Below, one piece after another: positions 49,448 through 57,910 of a DNA stretch of 64,000 nucleotides. The notes beneath the pieces are model-generated. The model had not been told where the DNA came from. It searched no databases and saw only the letters and a list, made by a program, of their open reading frames with translations. This DNA is from Candidatus Geothrix odensensis. GTDB lineage: Bacteria; Acidobacteriota; Holophagae; Holophagales; Holophagaceae. A program made the position numbers and the translations under genes. Within the stretch, counting starts at the first letter, position 1; the number at the start of each line of letters is the position of its first letter. Where the stretch lies: contig JADKCH010000003.1 in the NCBI GenBank assembly GCA_016714685.1, forward strand, positions 62,001 through 126,000. Direction: 5' to 3'.

Positions 49448-49450
49448 GGT

Positions 49451-49939
49451 CTAGCTCCGTTCGCCGTTGTTGTAGGGGGCGGTGCAGCCTTCCATGCAGA
49501 AGACGTCGCCGCCATCCAGGGGGAAGTCCTTGCGCAGGGCGTGGCCCTGGAAGTCGTCCCAGGTCAGCAGGCGCCGAAGGTCCGGGTGGCCCTCGAAGCG
49601 GATGCCGAAGAGGTCGAAGACCTCGCGCTCGAACCAGTTGGCGGTCTTGAACAGGCCCGCCAGGCTGGCGACGGACGCGCCGTCGGCCACGGGCACCTTC
49701 ACCCGCAGGCGCTCCTGGCTGGCCAGGTTCAGCCAGTGGTAGACCACGTCGAACCTCTGCTCACGCTCGGGCCAGTCCACGGCGGTGATGTCCACCAGGA
49801 ACTGGAAGCCCTCGCGGTGGAGCAGGTCCACCACGGCCAGCAGGTTCTCCCGGGCGATGACGATGGTCTGGTCGCCCCGGAAGTCGTGCCGGTCGGTGAC
49901 GGTTCCGGGAAGCTGGGCGTCGATGTGCTCGATGATCAT
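49451..49939 (-). CDS. nuoC: NADH-quinone oxidoreductase subunit C
   Basis: This 162-residue 30-kDa-type subunit shows FLVDITAVDWPERE and FKTANWFEREVFDLFGIRFEGHPDLRRLLTWDDF, ending near LRKDFPL. It is a normal-length separate NuoC, not fused to NuoD as in E. coli. A short extra tail with two Cys (VFCMEGCTAPYNNGERS) follows the family core. It lies 13 bp after nuoB. Confidence 0.95.
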   Translation of the reverse strand: MIIEHIDAQLPGTVTDRHDFRGDQTIVIARENLLAVVDLLHREGFQFLVDITAVDWPEREQRFDVVYHWLNLASQERLRVKVPVADGASVASLAGLFKTANWFEREVFDLFGIRFEGHPDLRRLLTWDDFQGHALRKDFPLDGGDVFCMEGCTAPYNNGERS

Positions 49940-49952
49940 GTCGTCCCCCGCC

Positions 49953-50561
49953 CTAGAAGATCGTTCCCACGCCGCGCTCGCCGGCGTCCATCAGCATCTC
50001 GCGGATGGTCTGCTGGCCCGTGAGGCCCTTCTGCGCCTGCAGGGCATCCTGCCGCTCCAGGCTTTCGTAGAACCGCGCGATGTGATCCTTGCGCATGGAG
50101 AGCGATTCCTTCTCGATCTGCTCCTGCAGCTTCATGACGCCGTAGATGATGCTCTCGGGGCGGGGCGGGCAGCCCGGGACGTAGACGTCCACGGGGATGA
50201 TGCGGTCGATGCCCTGCAGCGTGGCGTAGGTGCGGTACATGCCGCCCGAGGAGGCGCAGACGCCCACGGAGATCACCCACTTGGGCTCGGCCATCTGCGC
50301 GTAAATGGTGCGCAGCACCGGAGCCATCTTGTTGGTGATGGTGCCGAGCACCAGCATCATGTCGCTCTGCCGGGGGCTGAAGCGCATGGCCTCGGCGCCG
50401 AAGCGGCTGAGGTCGTACTTGGACGACATCATGCTCATGAACTCGATGGCGCAGCAGGCCACGCCGAAGGGCATGGGCCACAGGCTGTTCTTGCGGCCCC
50501 AGTTGACCACCGCATCGAGACGGGTGGTCAGCACGGCATCGTTGATGTCCAACTCGGCCAT
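49953..50561 (-). CDS. nuoB: NADH-quinone oxidoreductase subunit B
   Basis: This 202-residue subunit holds terminal cluster N2 (FGVACCAIEFMSMMSSKYDLSRFG near residue 35; GVCASSGGMY and VPGCPPRPESI for the other Cys). The start at 50561 is preferred to an upstream ATG because GGGAG lies 7 nt before it and it avoids overlap with nuoA, whose stop ends 1 bp away. A C-terminal extension of about 30 residues follows the usual end. Confidence 0.96.
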   Translation of the reverse strand: MAELDINDAVLTTRLDAVVNWGRKNSLWPMPFGVACCAIEFMSMMSSKYDLSRFGAEAMRFSPRQSDMMLVLGTITNKMAPVLRTIYAQMAEPKWVISVGVCASSGGMYRTYATLQGIDRIIPVDVYVPGCPPRPESIIYGVMKLQEQIEKESLSMRKDHIARFYESLERQDALQAQKGLTGQQTIREMLMDAGERGVGTIF

Positions 50562-50562
50562 G

Positions 50563-50943
50563 TCAGCGCTCCCACTCGAAGGCACCCTTGCCCCAGGCGT
50601 AGATGAAGCCCACCAGCAGAGTGGCCATGAAGCTCAGCATGGCGGCGAAGGTCCAGAGCGCCGTCTTGAAGTTCACGGCCCAGGGCAGCAGGAAGGCGGC
50701 TTCCACGTCGAACAGGATGAAGAGCATGGCGGTCAGGTAGAACTTCACCGAATACTTGTGCCGGGCGCCGGTCTGGAGGGGCGGCACGCCGCACTCGTAG
50801 ACCCGCAGCTTGGCCTCCTGCGGATTGTTCGGCTTCAGCATGGGCAGCACCCAGCCCGACAGCACGAGGATGGCGGCGGCCGTCACGGCGGCGACCAGCA
50901 ACAGGATCAGGACCGACAAGAAGGGCGATGCGGGATGGGCCAT
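50563..50943 (-). CDS. nuoA: NADH-quinone oxidoreductase subunit A
   Basis: This 126-residue membrane subunit has three spans (VLILLLVAAVTAAAILVLSG; AMLFILFDVEAAFLLPWAV; the last near FAAMLSFMATLLVGFIYAWGKGAFEWE) and the conserved YECGVPP with KYSVKFYLTAMLFILFDVEAAF. It begins the nuoABCD group. The 139-bp gap to the divergent ACP gene holds both promoters. Confidence 0.95.
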   Translation of the reverse strand: MAHPASPFLSVLILLLVAAVTAAAILVLSGWVLPMLKPNNPQEAKLRVYECGVPPLQTGARHKYSVKFYLTAMLFILFDVEAAFLLPWAVNFKTALWTFAAMLSFMATLLVGFIYAWGKGAFEWER

Positions 50944-51082
50944 GGCGCTCTCGGGCGGAGGATTCCGCGAGGGTCCAGCTTAGCGCCCTTTGAACCGCCG
51001 GGAGCGCTGTCAAGATCACAAGGGACCTGGACCCCGGGGTTCGGGATAGAATCAGCCCTTCCACCTTTCTGCCAGGAACCCC

Positions 51083-51340
51083 ATGAGCGACCTCAAGCTG
51101 CGCGTCAAAGAGATGATCATCGAGCGCCTGAAGCTCGAGGGGATGACGCCGGACCAGATCGAGGACGGAGCCCCCCTCTTCGGCGAGGGGCTGGGCCTGG
51201 ACTCCATCGACGCCCTGGAGCTGGTGCTGGGCATCGAGCAGGTCTTCGGCGTGAAGATCGAGGACGAGGCCGCGGGCCTCAAGGCCTTCAAGTCCGTCCA
51301 AGCCCTCACCGATTTCATCGCCGAGCACGCCAAGGCATAG
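51083..51340 (+). CDS. Acyl carrier protein
   Basis: This 85-residue carrier has GEGLGLDSIDALELVLGIEQVFGVKIED, with the phosphopantetheine-bearing Ser in LDSIDA near residue 39. It is an extra ACP beside a dedicated dehydratase and two ketosynthases, so it probably serves a special acyl or polyene chain rather than housekeeping fatty-acid synthesis. The next gene starts 2 bp after its stop. Confidence 0.92.
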   Translation: MSDLKLRVKEMIIERLKLEGMTPDQIEDGAPLFGEGLGLDSIDALELVLGIEQVFGVKIEDEAAGLKAFKSVQALTDFIAEHAKA

Positions 51341-51342
51341 CC

Positions 51343-51750
51343 ATGACGGACATCCCGGCCCACCTGCCGCATCGCTACCCCTTCCTGCTGGTGGACCGGG
51401 TGCTGGAGCGCGAGCCGGGGGTGCGCGTGGTGGCGGAGAAACTCGTCACCTTCGGCGAGCCCTACCTCCAGGGCCACTTCGAGGGCCGCCCCCTGGTGCC
51501 CGGCGTGCTGCTGCTGGAGATGCTGGCCCAGGCCGGGGGCTTCCTGGAGGCCGAGCCCCTGCACGGGGCGGCCATCTTCCTGGCCGGCGTCCAGGATGCC
51601 CGCTTCAAGGCCCCCGCCCTGCCCGGCGACCGCCTGCGCCTGGAGGTCCGGGCCGACGGCGCCTTCGCCGGGATGATGAAGCTCCGGGGCACCGTGAGCT
51701 GCGAGGGCCGGGACCTCTGCACCGCCGCCCTGCTGGTCAAGCGCCTATGA
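51343..51750 (+). CDS. FabZ-like 3-hydroxyacyl-ACP dehydratase
   Basis: This 135-residue hot-dog protein has LPHRYPFLLVDRVLEREPG and GHFEGRPLVPGVLLLEMLAQAGG with the catalytic His-Glu type pair in GHF...PG. Its length is that of FabZ. It dehydrates 3-hydroxyacyl-ACP. Its end overlaps the ketosynthase start by 4 bp (ATGA), so it belongs to the ACP-KS-KS operon. Confidence 0.9.
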   Translation: MTDIPAHLPHRYPFLLVDRVLEREPGVRVVAEKLVTFGEPYLQGHFEGRPLVPGVLLLEMLAQAGGFLEAEPLHGAAIFLAGVQDARFKAPALPGDRLRLEVRADGAFAGMMKLRGTVSCEGRDLCTAALLVKRL

Positions 51751-52925
51751 GCAGGGTGGTCGTGACCGGCCTTGGCATCGTGTCCTCCCTGGCCCTGGAC
51801 CGGGAAGGCACCTGGTCCGCCATGCTCGAGGGGAAGGATGGCCTGGCCGCCCTCACCCGCCTGTCCCTCCCTCTGGAGCCAGCCCAGCTCGCCGGGCAGG
51901 TGGCCATGGACCCGGGCCGTCACCAGACCCTCTGCGAGCGCATGGCGCTGCGCGCCCTGGAGGAAGCCCTGGAGGGCTTCCAGCCCATGGGCGATCCCGA
52001 GCGCATCGGCGTCTTCCAGGGAGCGGGCACCAGCGGCCTGCCCGTGGCGGAAGCCTTCCTGGAGGAACGCCTGGCCGGACGCCGGGGCCGGGCCTCCGAG
52101 CCCGCCTACCAGAGCCCCAGCACCGTCACCGATGCCCTCGCCTGCCGGGTGGGCGCCCAGGGTCCCCGGGGCACGGTCATGAACGCCTGCTCCTCCAGCC
52201 TGCTGGCCATCGGGCAGGCCTGGGAGCGACTCGTGGCCGGCGAGCTGGACCTGGCTGTGGCCGGGGGCGCCGAGAGCCTCTGCCGCACCACCTACGCCGG
52301 CTTCTCCTGCCTCAAGGCCGTGGACGCGAAGAGGTGCCGTCCCTTCAGCCGCGACCGGGCGGGCCTGAACCTGGGGGAGGGCGCGGTCCAGCTGGTGCTG
52401 GAGACTCTGGACGGTGCCCGGGCCCGCGGCGCCATGATCTACGCCGAGGTGCTGGGCTACGGCGCCAGCATGGACGCCCACCACCCCACCGCCCCCCACC
52501 CGGAAGGTGAGGGCGCGGCCCGGGCCATGGCCATGGCCCTGCGCACCGGGGGGCTCATCGCCTCCGACATCGACCTGGTCTCCGCCCACGGCACCGCCAC
52601 TCCGGCCAATGATGGCGCCGAGTGCCTGGCCATCCGCCGCGCCCTCGGCAGCTTCGCCGATGCCGTCTCAGTCACCAGCACCAAGAGCCAGTTCGGCCAC
52701 ACCCTGGGCGCCGCCGGGGCCTTCGGCGCCGCGGCGGCCATCCTCGCCCTGCGGGACCAGGTGGTGAGCCCCACGCTGCGTCTGGAGGAGCCCGATCCCC
52801 AGTGCGATCTGGACTGCACGCCGAGGGAGGCGAAGCAGCGGCGGCTCCGAGCGGCGCTGGTCAACGCTTTTGCGTTTGGCGGCAACAACGTGTCGCTTTT
52901 GCTCCGCCGCTGGGAGGGCCAGTGA
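51747..52925 (+). CDS. Beta-ketoacyl-ACP synthase (FabF-like, active)
   Basis: This 392-residue thiolase-fold enzyme keeps the catalytic triad: Cys in NACSSSLLAIG near residue 146, His in VSAHGTATPANDGAE near 283 and His in KSQFGHTLGAAGA near 318. It extends acyl-ACP chains with malonyl-ACP by decarboxylative condensation. It is followed by a related but degenerate ketosynthase, so the pair resembles KS-alpha/KS-beta (chain-length factor) of type II polyketide and aryl-polyene systems. Confidence 0.92.
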   Translation: MSRVVVTGLGIVSSLALDREGTWSAMLEGKDGLAALTRLSLPLEPAQLAGQVAMDPGRHQTLCERMALRALEEALEGFQPMGDPERIGVFQGAGTSGLPVAEAFLEERLAGRRGRASEPAYQSPSTVTDALACRVGAQGPRGTVMNACSSSLLAIGQAWERLVAGELDLAVAGGAESLCRTTYAGFSCLKAVDAKRCRPFSRDRAGLNLGEGAVQLVLETLDGARARGAMIYAEVLGYGASMDAHHPTAPHPEGEGAARAMAMALRTGGLIASDIDLVSAHGTATPANDGAECLAIRRALGSFADAVSVTSTKSQFGHTLGAAGAFGAAAAILALRDQVVSPTLRLEEPDPQCDLDCTPREAKQRRLRAALVNAFAFGGNNVSLLLRRWEGQ

Positions 52926-54004
52926 GCGGCGCCGACCTCGTCATCACGGGCCTGGGCCTGGTGCTGCCCTGCGGGGATGGCCTCGAGGCGGCTCGCGCCA
53001 GCCTGGCTTCTGGCACGCCCTGTTTCGCGGAGCTTCCTGAAGCCCTGGGGCAGGGCCGCGGCGCCGCCTGCACGACCTTCAACCCGGGGGGCATCATCCC
53101 ACCCATGCAGCTGCGCCGCCTGGACCGGCCGTCGCGCTTCGCCTGGGTGGCCGCCCACCAGGCCTTCGCCGACGCGGGCCTCGATCCGAGGGCCATGGGC
53201 GAGCGCGTCGCCGTGGCCGTGGGTTCCCTCACGGGCGGCAGCGAGGCCAGCGAGGCCTTCATGCGGCCCTACCTCCAGCGCGGGCCCGAAGGCGCCTCGC
53301 CCCTGGTCTTCCCCAACTGCGTGGCCAACGCCGCCAGCGGGCACCTGGCCCTGGCCTATGGCCTCAAGGGCCCCAGCGCCACCATCGTGGACCGGGAGAA
53401 CGCCACCTTCGCCGCCCTGGAACAGGCCACCCGCTGGCTCCGCCTGGGCCTGGCGGACGCCGCCCTGGTGATCGGCACGGACGGCCTCTTCCCCCTCCTG
53501 CTGGACTTGTGCCGGGGGGCCCGCATGCTGGCCCGCCACGGCGCCCCCGAGATCGGAAGCGGCCGGGGCTTCCTGCCCGGCGAAGGCGCCCAGGCCTTCG
53601 TCCTGGAGTCCCGGGACCACGCCCAGGCCCGCGGCATCCGCCCGCGGGCCGTGCTTCGCGCCCTGGCCTCCAGGTCCTCCTCCGACGACATGGCACCGGG
53701 GCGCAGCCAGGCCCTGGCCCGCGCCGTGACGGCACTGGGCGAGGCCACTCCCCGGCACCGAGTGGGCGGCGCCAACGGCCTGCCCCGCCTCGACGCGCTC
53801 GAGACCAGCCTGGCGGCCGCCCACCCGGAATGGCCTGCGGTGCAGCATCCCAAGCGGCTGTGGGGCGAGTTCGGCGGCTCCGGGGGCCAGCTGCTCGCGG
53901 CCGCCCTCCTGGAGTCCTCGGACCTGACCCTCGTCACCGCCCCGGCCAGCAGCGGCAGCCAGTTCGCGGCGCTCCTGGAAGAGGTTAGGCTGGATCCTCG
54001 ATGA
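52922..54004 (+). CDS. Degenerate ketosynthase, chain-length-factor-like
   Basis: This 360-residue protein starts with GTG overlapping the previous stop (GTGA) and keeps the thiolase fold (DLVITGLGLVLPCGDGLEAAR at the start, FGGSGGQLLAAALLE near the end). Its active-site region reads GPSATIVDRENATFAAL, so the nucleophilic Cys is replaced, and neither catalytic His motif (HGT, GHTLGAAG) is present (VGGANGL, GEFGGSGG instead). It cannot be a working condensing enzyme alone and is expected to pair with the active ketosynthase, as KS-beta subunits do. Confidence 0.8.
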   Translation: MSGADLVITGLGLVLPCGDGLEAARASLASGTPCFAELPEALGQGRGAACTTFNPGGIIPPMQLRRLDRPSRFAWVAAHQAFADAGLDPRAMGERVAVAVGSLTGGSEASEAFMRPYLQRGPEGASPLVFPNCVANAASGHLALAYGLKGPSATIVDRENATFAALEQATRWLRLGLADAALVIGTDGLFPLLLDLCRGARMLARHGAPEIGSGRGFLPGEGAQAFVLESRDHAQARGIRPRAVLRALASRSSSDDMAPGRSQALARAVTALGEATPRHRVGGANGLPRLDALETSLAAAHPEWPAVQHPKRLWGEFGGSGGQLLAAALLESSDLTLVTAPASSGSQFAALLEEVRLDPR

Positions 54005-54543
54005 GCCAGCGCGACCAGATCAGCATCCAAAGCCAGTCCCTCCTCTGGGTGGCGGGCGTGGGCGTGGGCCTGCTGACCCTGGCCTTCGTCCTGGGCGTGC
54101 AGGTGGGCAAGCAGAGCGCGGCCCTGCGCCGCCCAGCGCAGAAGGGCGTGGAGGAGGAGCTGAAGGACCTGCCAGAGCCCCTCCTGGATCAGCTCAAGAT
54201 CTTCGAAGGCGAAGGGCCCGACCGGCTGGTGCCCACGCCAAAAGTGGACGCCACCGCCCCGAAGGATGAGTCCAAACCCGAGCCGAAGGCCGAGACCAGG
54301 ACTGCGGAGAAACCCGCCGAACCTGAAGCCTGGACCCTCCAGCTGGTGGCCACCGCCGAGGCCGCCGAGGCCAAGCGGGTGGCCGACAAGGCCAAGGCCG
54401 CCGGCTTCGCCACGACCACGGTGAAGGAGAAGGGCCAGCTGAAGGTACGCCTCACGAAGACATCGGATCGCGCCACCGCCGACAGGACCGCCGAGAAGCT
54501 GAAGAAGGCGGGCTTCAAGCCCTTCGCGGTCAAAGTGGAATAG
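54001..54543 (+). CDS. SPOR-domain membrane protein
   Basis: This 180-residue protein has one span (SLLWVAGVGVGLLTLAFVLGVQVG, about residues 13-36), a Pro/Lys/Glu-rich linker and a C-terminal SPOR domain (WTLQLVATAEAAEAKRVADKAKAAGF, then LKKAGFKPFAVKVE) that binds septal glycan. It probably acts in the periplasm at division. Its start overlaps the ketosynthase stop (ATGA), an odd partner for a polyketide-like operon. Confidence 0.85.
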   Translation: MSQRDQISIQSQSLLWVAGVGVGLLTLAFVLGVQVGKQSAALRRPAQKGVEEELKDLPEPLLDQLKIFEGEGPDRLVPTPKVDATAPKDESKPEPKAETRTAEKPAEPEAWTLQLVATAEAAEAKRVADKAKAAGFATTTVKEKGQLKVRLTKTSDRATADRTAEKLKKAGFKPFAVKVE

Positions 54544-54570
54544 GCAACCGGGAAAAGCCACTGCATCTAT

Positions 54571-54708
54571 CCGCAGATGACGCAGATGGGCGGAGATAGA
54601 AAGACTTTTGCTTCAAGGTTCCAGATGGAAGGTGACAGGCGCTGAAGCGAAGTGCCTGGTGGATTGTTCAGGGCTAATTCATCTGCGTCATCTACGCCAG
54701 CTGCGGTT
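54571..54708. repeat. Dispersed intergenic repeat (CCGCAGAT family), copy 2
   Basis: ATGACGCAGATG (54577-54588) and CATCTGCGTCAT (54680-54691) form a perfect 12-bp inverted repeat, with CCGCAG and CTGCGG at the outer ends (54571, 54701). It resembles the repeat at 48152-48222. The gap 54544-54728 holds nothing else. Confidence 0.75.
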
Positions 54709-54728
54709 TCAATTCCTTGTCCTTGGAA

Positions 54729-56177
54729 TTATGGTTTGGGATAGACGCGAATCCCCACCCACTTCTTGAGGATGACCTTGCCTGGCGCGAAGCCCCGGGG
54801 CTTGCTGATGTCGGCGATCCGGGCCATGTGGACCTCCACCTTGCCGCCGTCCCGCGCCTTGCTGTGGTAGGCGGCCAGCTCGGCGGCGCGCTCGATGACG
54901 CTGCGGGGCAGGTCGCTCAGTTTGTCGGGGTTGCGGATCACCACATGGCTGCCGGGCACGCTGGCCACGTGGAACCAGAAGTCCAGGTTGTCGGCCACCT
55001 TGAAGGTGAGCTGGTCGTTCTCAGCGTCGCCCTTGCCGATGAGCACCTCGAAGCCATCCACCATGACGCTGCGGAAGGCCGTGCCCTTGCCATCCTTGCG
55101 CTTGCCTTCACCCGCCTGCATCCGCTTCGTCCCCCTGTCCTTCGTGGGCTGCTTCCCCTTTGGTTGTCGCGCAGGCGGCGCCTCCGGCGCAAGGCCTTCC
55201 GCCTCCAGCTCCGCGCGCTTCAACCAGGCGGCCCGCTCCCGGGCGAGCTCGCCTTCGAGCTCGTCCACCCGGGCCAGGCCCCGCTCGGCCTTCTTGACCG
55301 CCGTGAACCAGGCCTGCACCGCATCCTCTGCGGTGATTCCCTCAGGCAGGGTGAGGCGGCTCCCATCCAGCAGGACGGACTCCCGGGTCGCCCCCTTCAG
55401 CCGGTAGAGCTCCGCGGCGAGGCTTCGGGCCTGCAGTTTCAGGGGCAGCTGCGCTTCATGCTTCGCGCGATCCCGGGCCAGGGCCTGGGCGAGGCGGTCC
55501 AGGCGCGCGGACTCCGCCTGCCGTTTGCGTTCTTCGGCCGCCTTCGCGGGCCCGAGGATCAGCGCCTCGGCCCGACCTTCGGACCAGCCCCGATGCCGCG
55601 ACAGCAGGTCCCCCTCGCCGTCCAGCACCTCGGGAAGATCCCCGGCCATGGCGGCTTCCAGCTGGCCACCCCAGCGCTCCCGCCAGCGCCGGAGGGGCGG
55701 CGGCTCATCCAAGGGCTGGGGAGGGGCCGCGGGAAAAGGCACGCCCAGTCCCAGCCTCGGCACCTGGGTGTCCACGCCGTCCACGCGGATCCCGGGTCGC
55801 CCGGGAATGGCCTGGAAGGCCAGCCGCAGCGACTCCAGGCGCCCGGTGATGGCGCGCCGCTGGAAGTGGAGGCCCACCCAGCGCTCGCGGGGATCACCCT
55901 CCACGGCCCGCAGCCTCGCACCCTGGAACCAGGGGCTCCAGAGCTTGCCGCTGTCCCTGGGCGCCTCAGCCTGCAGGCGCTTCCAGGCCGGATGTTCCAC
56001 CCCCAGCAGCCACAGCTCCGGCTTGGGCTGCAGCAGCAGCACCCAGCCCTCAGCGGTCCGGCGCCCGGCCCACTTCAGGCCCAGGGCCCGACCAGAGGCC
56101 CAGACCGCCTCCACGGGCAGGTCGCCCCGCTCCCGCAACCACGCGCGGGTGAGGGCGAGCAGCAGTGGGGCATCCAT
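54729..56177 (-). CDS. NFACT/RqcH-family protein
   Basis: This 482-residue protein has an NFACT-N-like region (residues 1-230, LLALTRAWLRERGDLPVEAVW), a coiled coil (about 220-330; AKAAEERKRQAESARLDRLAQAL), a basic linker, and a C-terminal NFACT-R domain (FEVLIGKGDAENDQLTFKVADN, WFHVASVPGSHVVIRN). RqcH binds obstructed 50S subunits and recruits tRNA-Ala to add C-terminal alanine tails; the N-domain here is divergent, so that activity is inferred. It is a lone gene flanked by a repeat and a promoter-containing gap. Confidence 0.82.
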   Translation of the reverse strand: MDAPLLLALTRAWLRERGDLPVEAVWASGRALGLKWAGRRTAEGWVLLLQPKPELWLLGVEHPAWKRLQAEAPRDSGKLWSPWFQGARLRAVEGDPRERWVGLHFQRRAITGRLESLRLAFQAIPGRPGIRVDGVDTQVPRLGLGVPFPAAPPQPLDEPPPLRRWRERWGGQLEAAMAGDLPEVLDGEGDLLSRHRGWSEGRAEALILGPAKAAEERKRQAESARLDRLAQALARDRAKHEAQLPLKLQARSLAAELYRLKGATRESVLLDGSRLTLPEGITAEDAVQAWFTAVKKAERGLARVDELEGELARERAAWLKRAELEAEGLAPEAPPARQPKGKQPTKDRGTKRMQAGEGKRKDGKGTAFRSVMVDGFEVLIGKGDAENDQLTFKVADNLDFWFHVASVPGSHVVIRNPDKLSDLPRSVIERAAELAAYHSKARDGGKVEVHMARIADISKPRGFAPGKVILKKWVGIRVYPKP

Positions 56178-56339
56178 GGCTAGCGGTTCTCCTTATTCAT
56201 CGCCTCATCCCTTGTCGATTTTCGAGATCCGCGGTCATGATGGGGCGTACTCCTCGCTCCAGCATCCCACGGTCGTGCCTTCCATCCGGGGATCCCATCA
56301 GCTCATGGGGCAGCCCACCTTGATCGAAAAACGGTACTT

Positions 56340-57797
56340 ATGACAGCCATCACGCCGAAGGGTCCCCAGTCGCTCCAGGTCCTCCTGGTGGACGACAACC
56401 CCATCCAGCTGAGCCTCCTCCGGCACCTCTTCCAGCGCCACGGCCACCTGACCATCGAGGCCCGCAACGGCGCCGAGGCCCTCATCGTCCTGGCCACGGA
56501 GTTCCCGGATGTGGTGGTGAGCGACTGCGTGATGCCCCTCCTCGACGGCTACCAGTTCTGCCGCCTGGTGAAGGACGACCGGGCCACGCGCCACTTGCCC
56601 GTCCTGCTCCTCACCGCCCAGGGGACCGGCTTGGCGCGGTTCTGGGCGAAGACCTGCGGCGCCGACCGCTTCCTGGTCAAGGGCCGCGACCTGGACCACG
56701 TGGTGGAGGTGGCCACCGCCCTGGCCCAGCAGCACGCCCGGCCCCACGCGGCCCAGGCCGTTCCCAAGCTGGCCCAGGAGAACTTCGGGGTGGATGCCAT
56801 CCAGCGCCGGCTGGCCATGGCCCTGGAGCAGCGGCTCATCGAGACGGCCCTCCGGGATTCTGTCGCCCGCCTCTACACCGCCGAGCACGACACCTCCCGG
56901 CTCATCCAGGGCTTCATCGAGATCCTCCAGGAACTGGTGCTGCCCGGGGCGCTGATGGTGACCTACCTGGGCGAGGACGGCCTGTGGTGCCACGGCGTCC
57001 ACGGCTCCTCCGCTGGTGCTGAAGACCGCCTGGCCCTGCAGCAGGCCGTGGCCGACCAGGGCTTCTTCCAGGTACCGCCGGACTGCCACTGGCACCCCGC
57101 CGCGGACGAGGACGAACGGCGGCGGAGCCTCCGTGATCCCATCCTCCGCGTGTTCCCCGCCAGCATGCCCGGCTATCCCGTCATCGGGGCGCTGGCCTTC
57201 ATCACCGAGCGCCGGGCGGCCGAAGACCACGAGCGGCTCTTCGAGATCGCCGCAGAGGAGCTGGGCCGTCTGCTGAGCCTTGAGGACTCCCGCCTGCGCC
57301 TCTACCACCAGGCCATCCGCGATCCCCTCACGGGCCTCTACAACCGGAAGCACATCCTGGACATGCTCGGCATGGAGCTCGACCAGTGCGGGCGCTTCGG
57401 CCAGGGAGTGTCCGTCATGCTGGTGGACCTGGACCACTTCAAGGCCGTGAACGACCGCTATGGTCACGCCGCCGGGGATCAGGTGCTGGGCGTCATGGCC
57501 CAGCGCATGGCCTTCGGCCTCCGCAAGGTGGATCAGCTGGGCCGCATCGGTGGCGAGGAGTTCCTGGCCTACTGCCCCCAGACCGACCTGGAGGGGACCC
57601 GGGCCCTGGCCGAGCGCCTCCGGGAACAGGTGGCCACCGACCCGATCCCCGGCCTGCCCGCCCACGACCGCGTCACCCTGAGCATCGGCCTCGCCACCTG
57701 GGAAGGCCCCGAAGACACCCCGGAACGCATGCTCTCCCGCGCCGACAAGGCGCTCTACCAGGCCAAGGCCGAGGGGCGGAACCGCGTCATCGGCTGA
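56340..57797 (+). CDS. Response regulator diguanylate cyclase
   Basis: This 485-residue protein has a receiver (LQVLLVDDNPIQLSLLRHLF; Asp in VVVSDCVMPLLDGYQF near residue 62), a central GAF-like region (about 180-310) and a GGDEF domain (RDPLTGLYNRKHILDML near 323, active site GRIGGEEFLAYCP near 402). The intact GGEEF motif implies c-di-GMP synthesis. The RxxD inhibitory site is not evident before the motif. No cognate kinase is adjacent. Confidence 0.92.
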   Translation: MTAITPKGPQSLQVLLVDDNPIQLSLLRHLFQRHGHLTIEARNGAEALIVLATEFPDVVVSDCVMPLLDGYQFCRLVKDDRATRHLPVLLLTAQGTGLARFWAKTCGADRFLVKGRDLDHVVEVATALAQQHARPHAAQAVPKLAQENFGVDAIQRRLAMALEQRLIETALRDSVARLYTAEHDTSRLIQGFIEILQELVLPGALMVTYLGEDGLWCHGVHGSSAGAEDRLALQQAVADQGFFQVPPDCHWHPAADEDERRRSLRDPILRVFPASMPGYPVIGALAFITERRAAEDHERLFEIAAEELGRLLSLEDSRLRLYHQAIRDPLTGLYNRKHILDMLGMELDQCGRFGQGVSVMLVDLDHFKAVNDRYGHAAGDQVLGVMAQRMAFGLRKVDQLGRIGGEEFLAYCPQTDLEGTRALAERLREQVATDPIPGLPAHDRVTLSIGLATWEGPEDTPERMLSRADKALYQAKAEGRNRVIG

Positions 57798-57855
57798 GGC
57801 CCCGATTCCCGGGTTGAAAGATCAGAACCAGGAAGCTGGCCGCGACCAGCAGCTC

Positions 57856-57884
57856 TTGACAGCCTTCCATTCATCGCTGACCAT
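57856..57884 (+). promoter_or_regulatory. Possible promoter of the DUF2339 gene
   Basis: A perfect TTGACA (57856-57861) is followed by a 17-bp spacer and GACCAT (57879-57884), a weak -10. A hairpin over the ribosome binding site follows. Confidence 0.4.
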
Positions 57885-57885
57885 T

Positions 57886-57903
57886 CCATACGCTTCCGTA
57901 TGG
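57886..57903 (+). other. Hairpin at the DUF2339 ribosome binding site
   Basis: CCATACG and CGTATGG form a perfect 7-bp stem around CTTC; its last bases overlap the GGAG (57902-57905) that serves the ATG at 57911, so it may restrain translation. Confidence 0.5.
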
Positions 57904-57910
57904 AGTTGCC

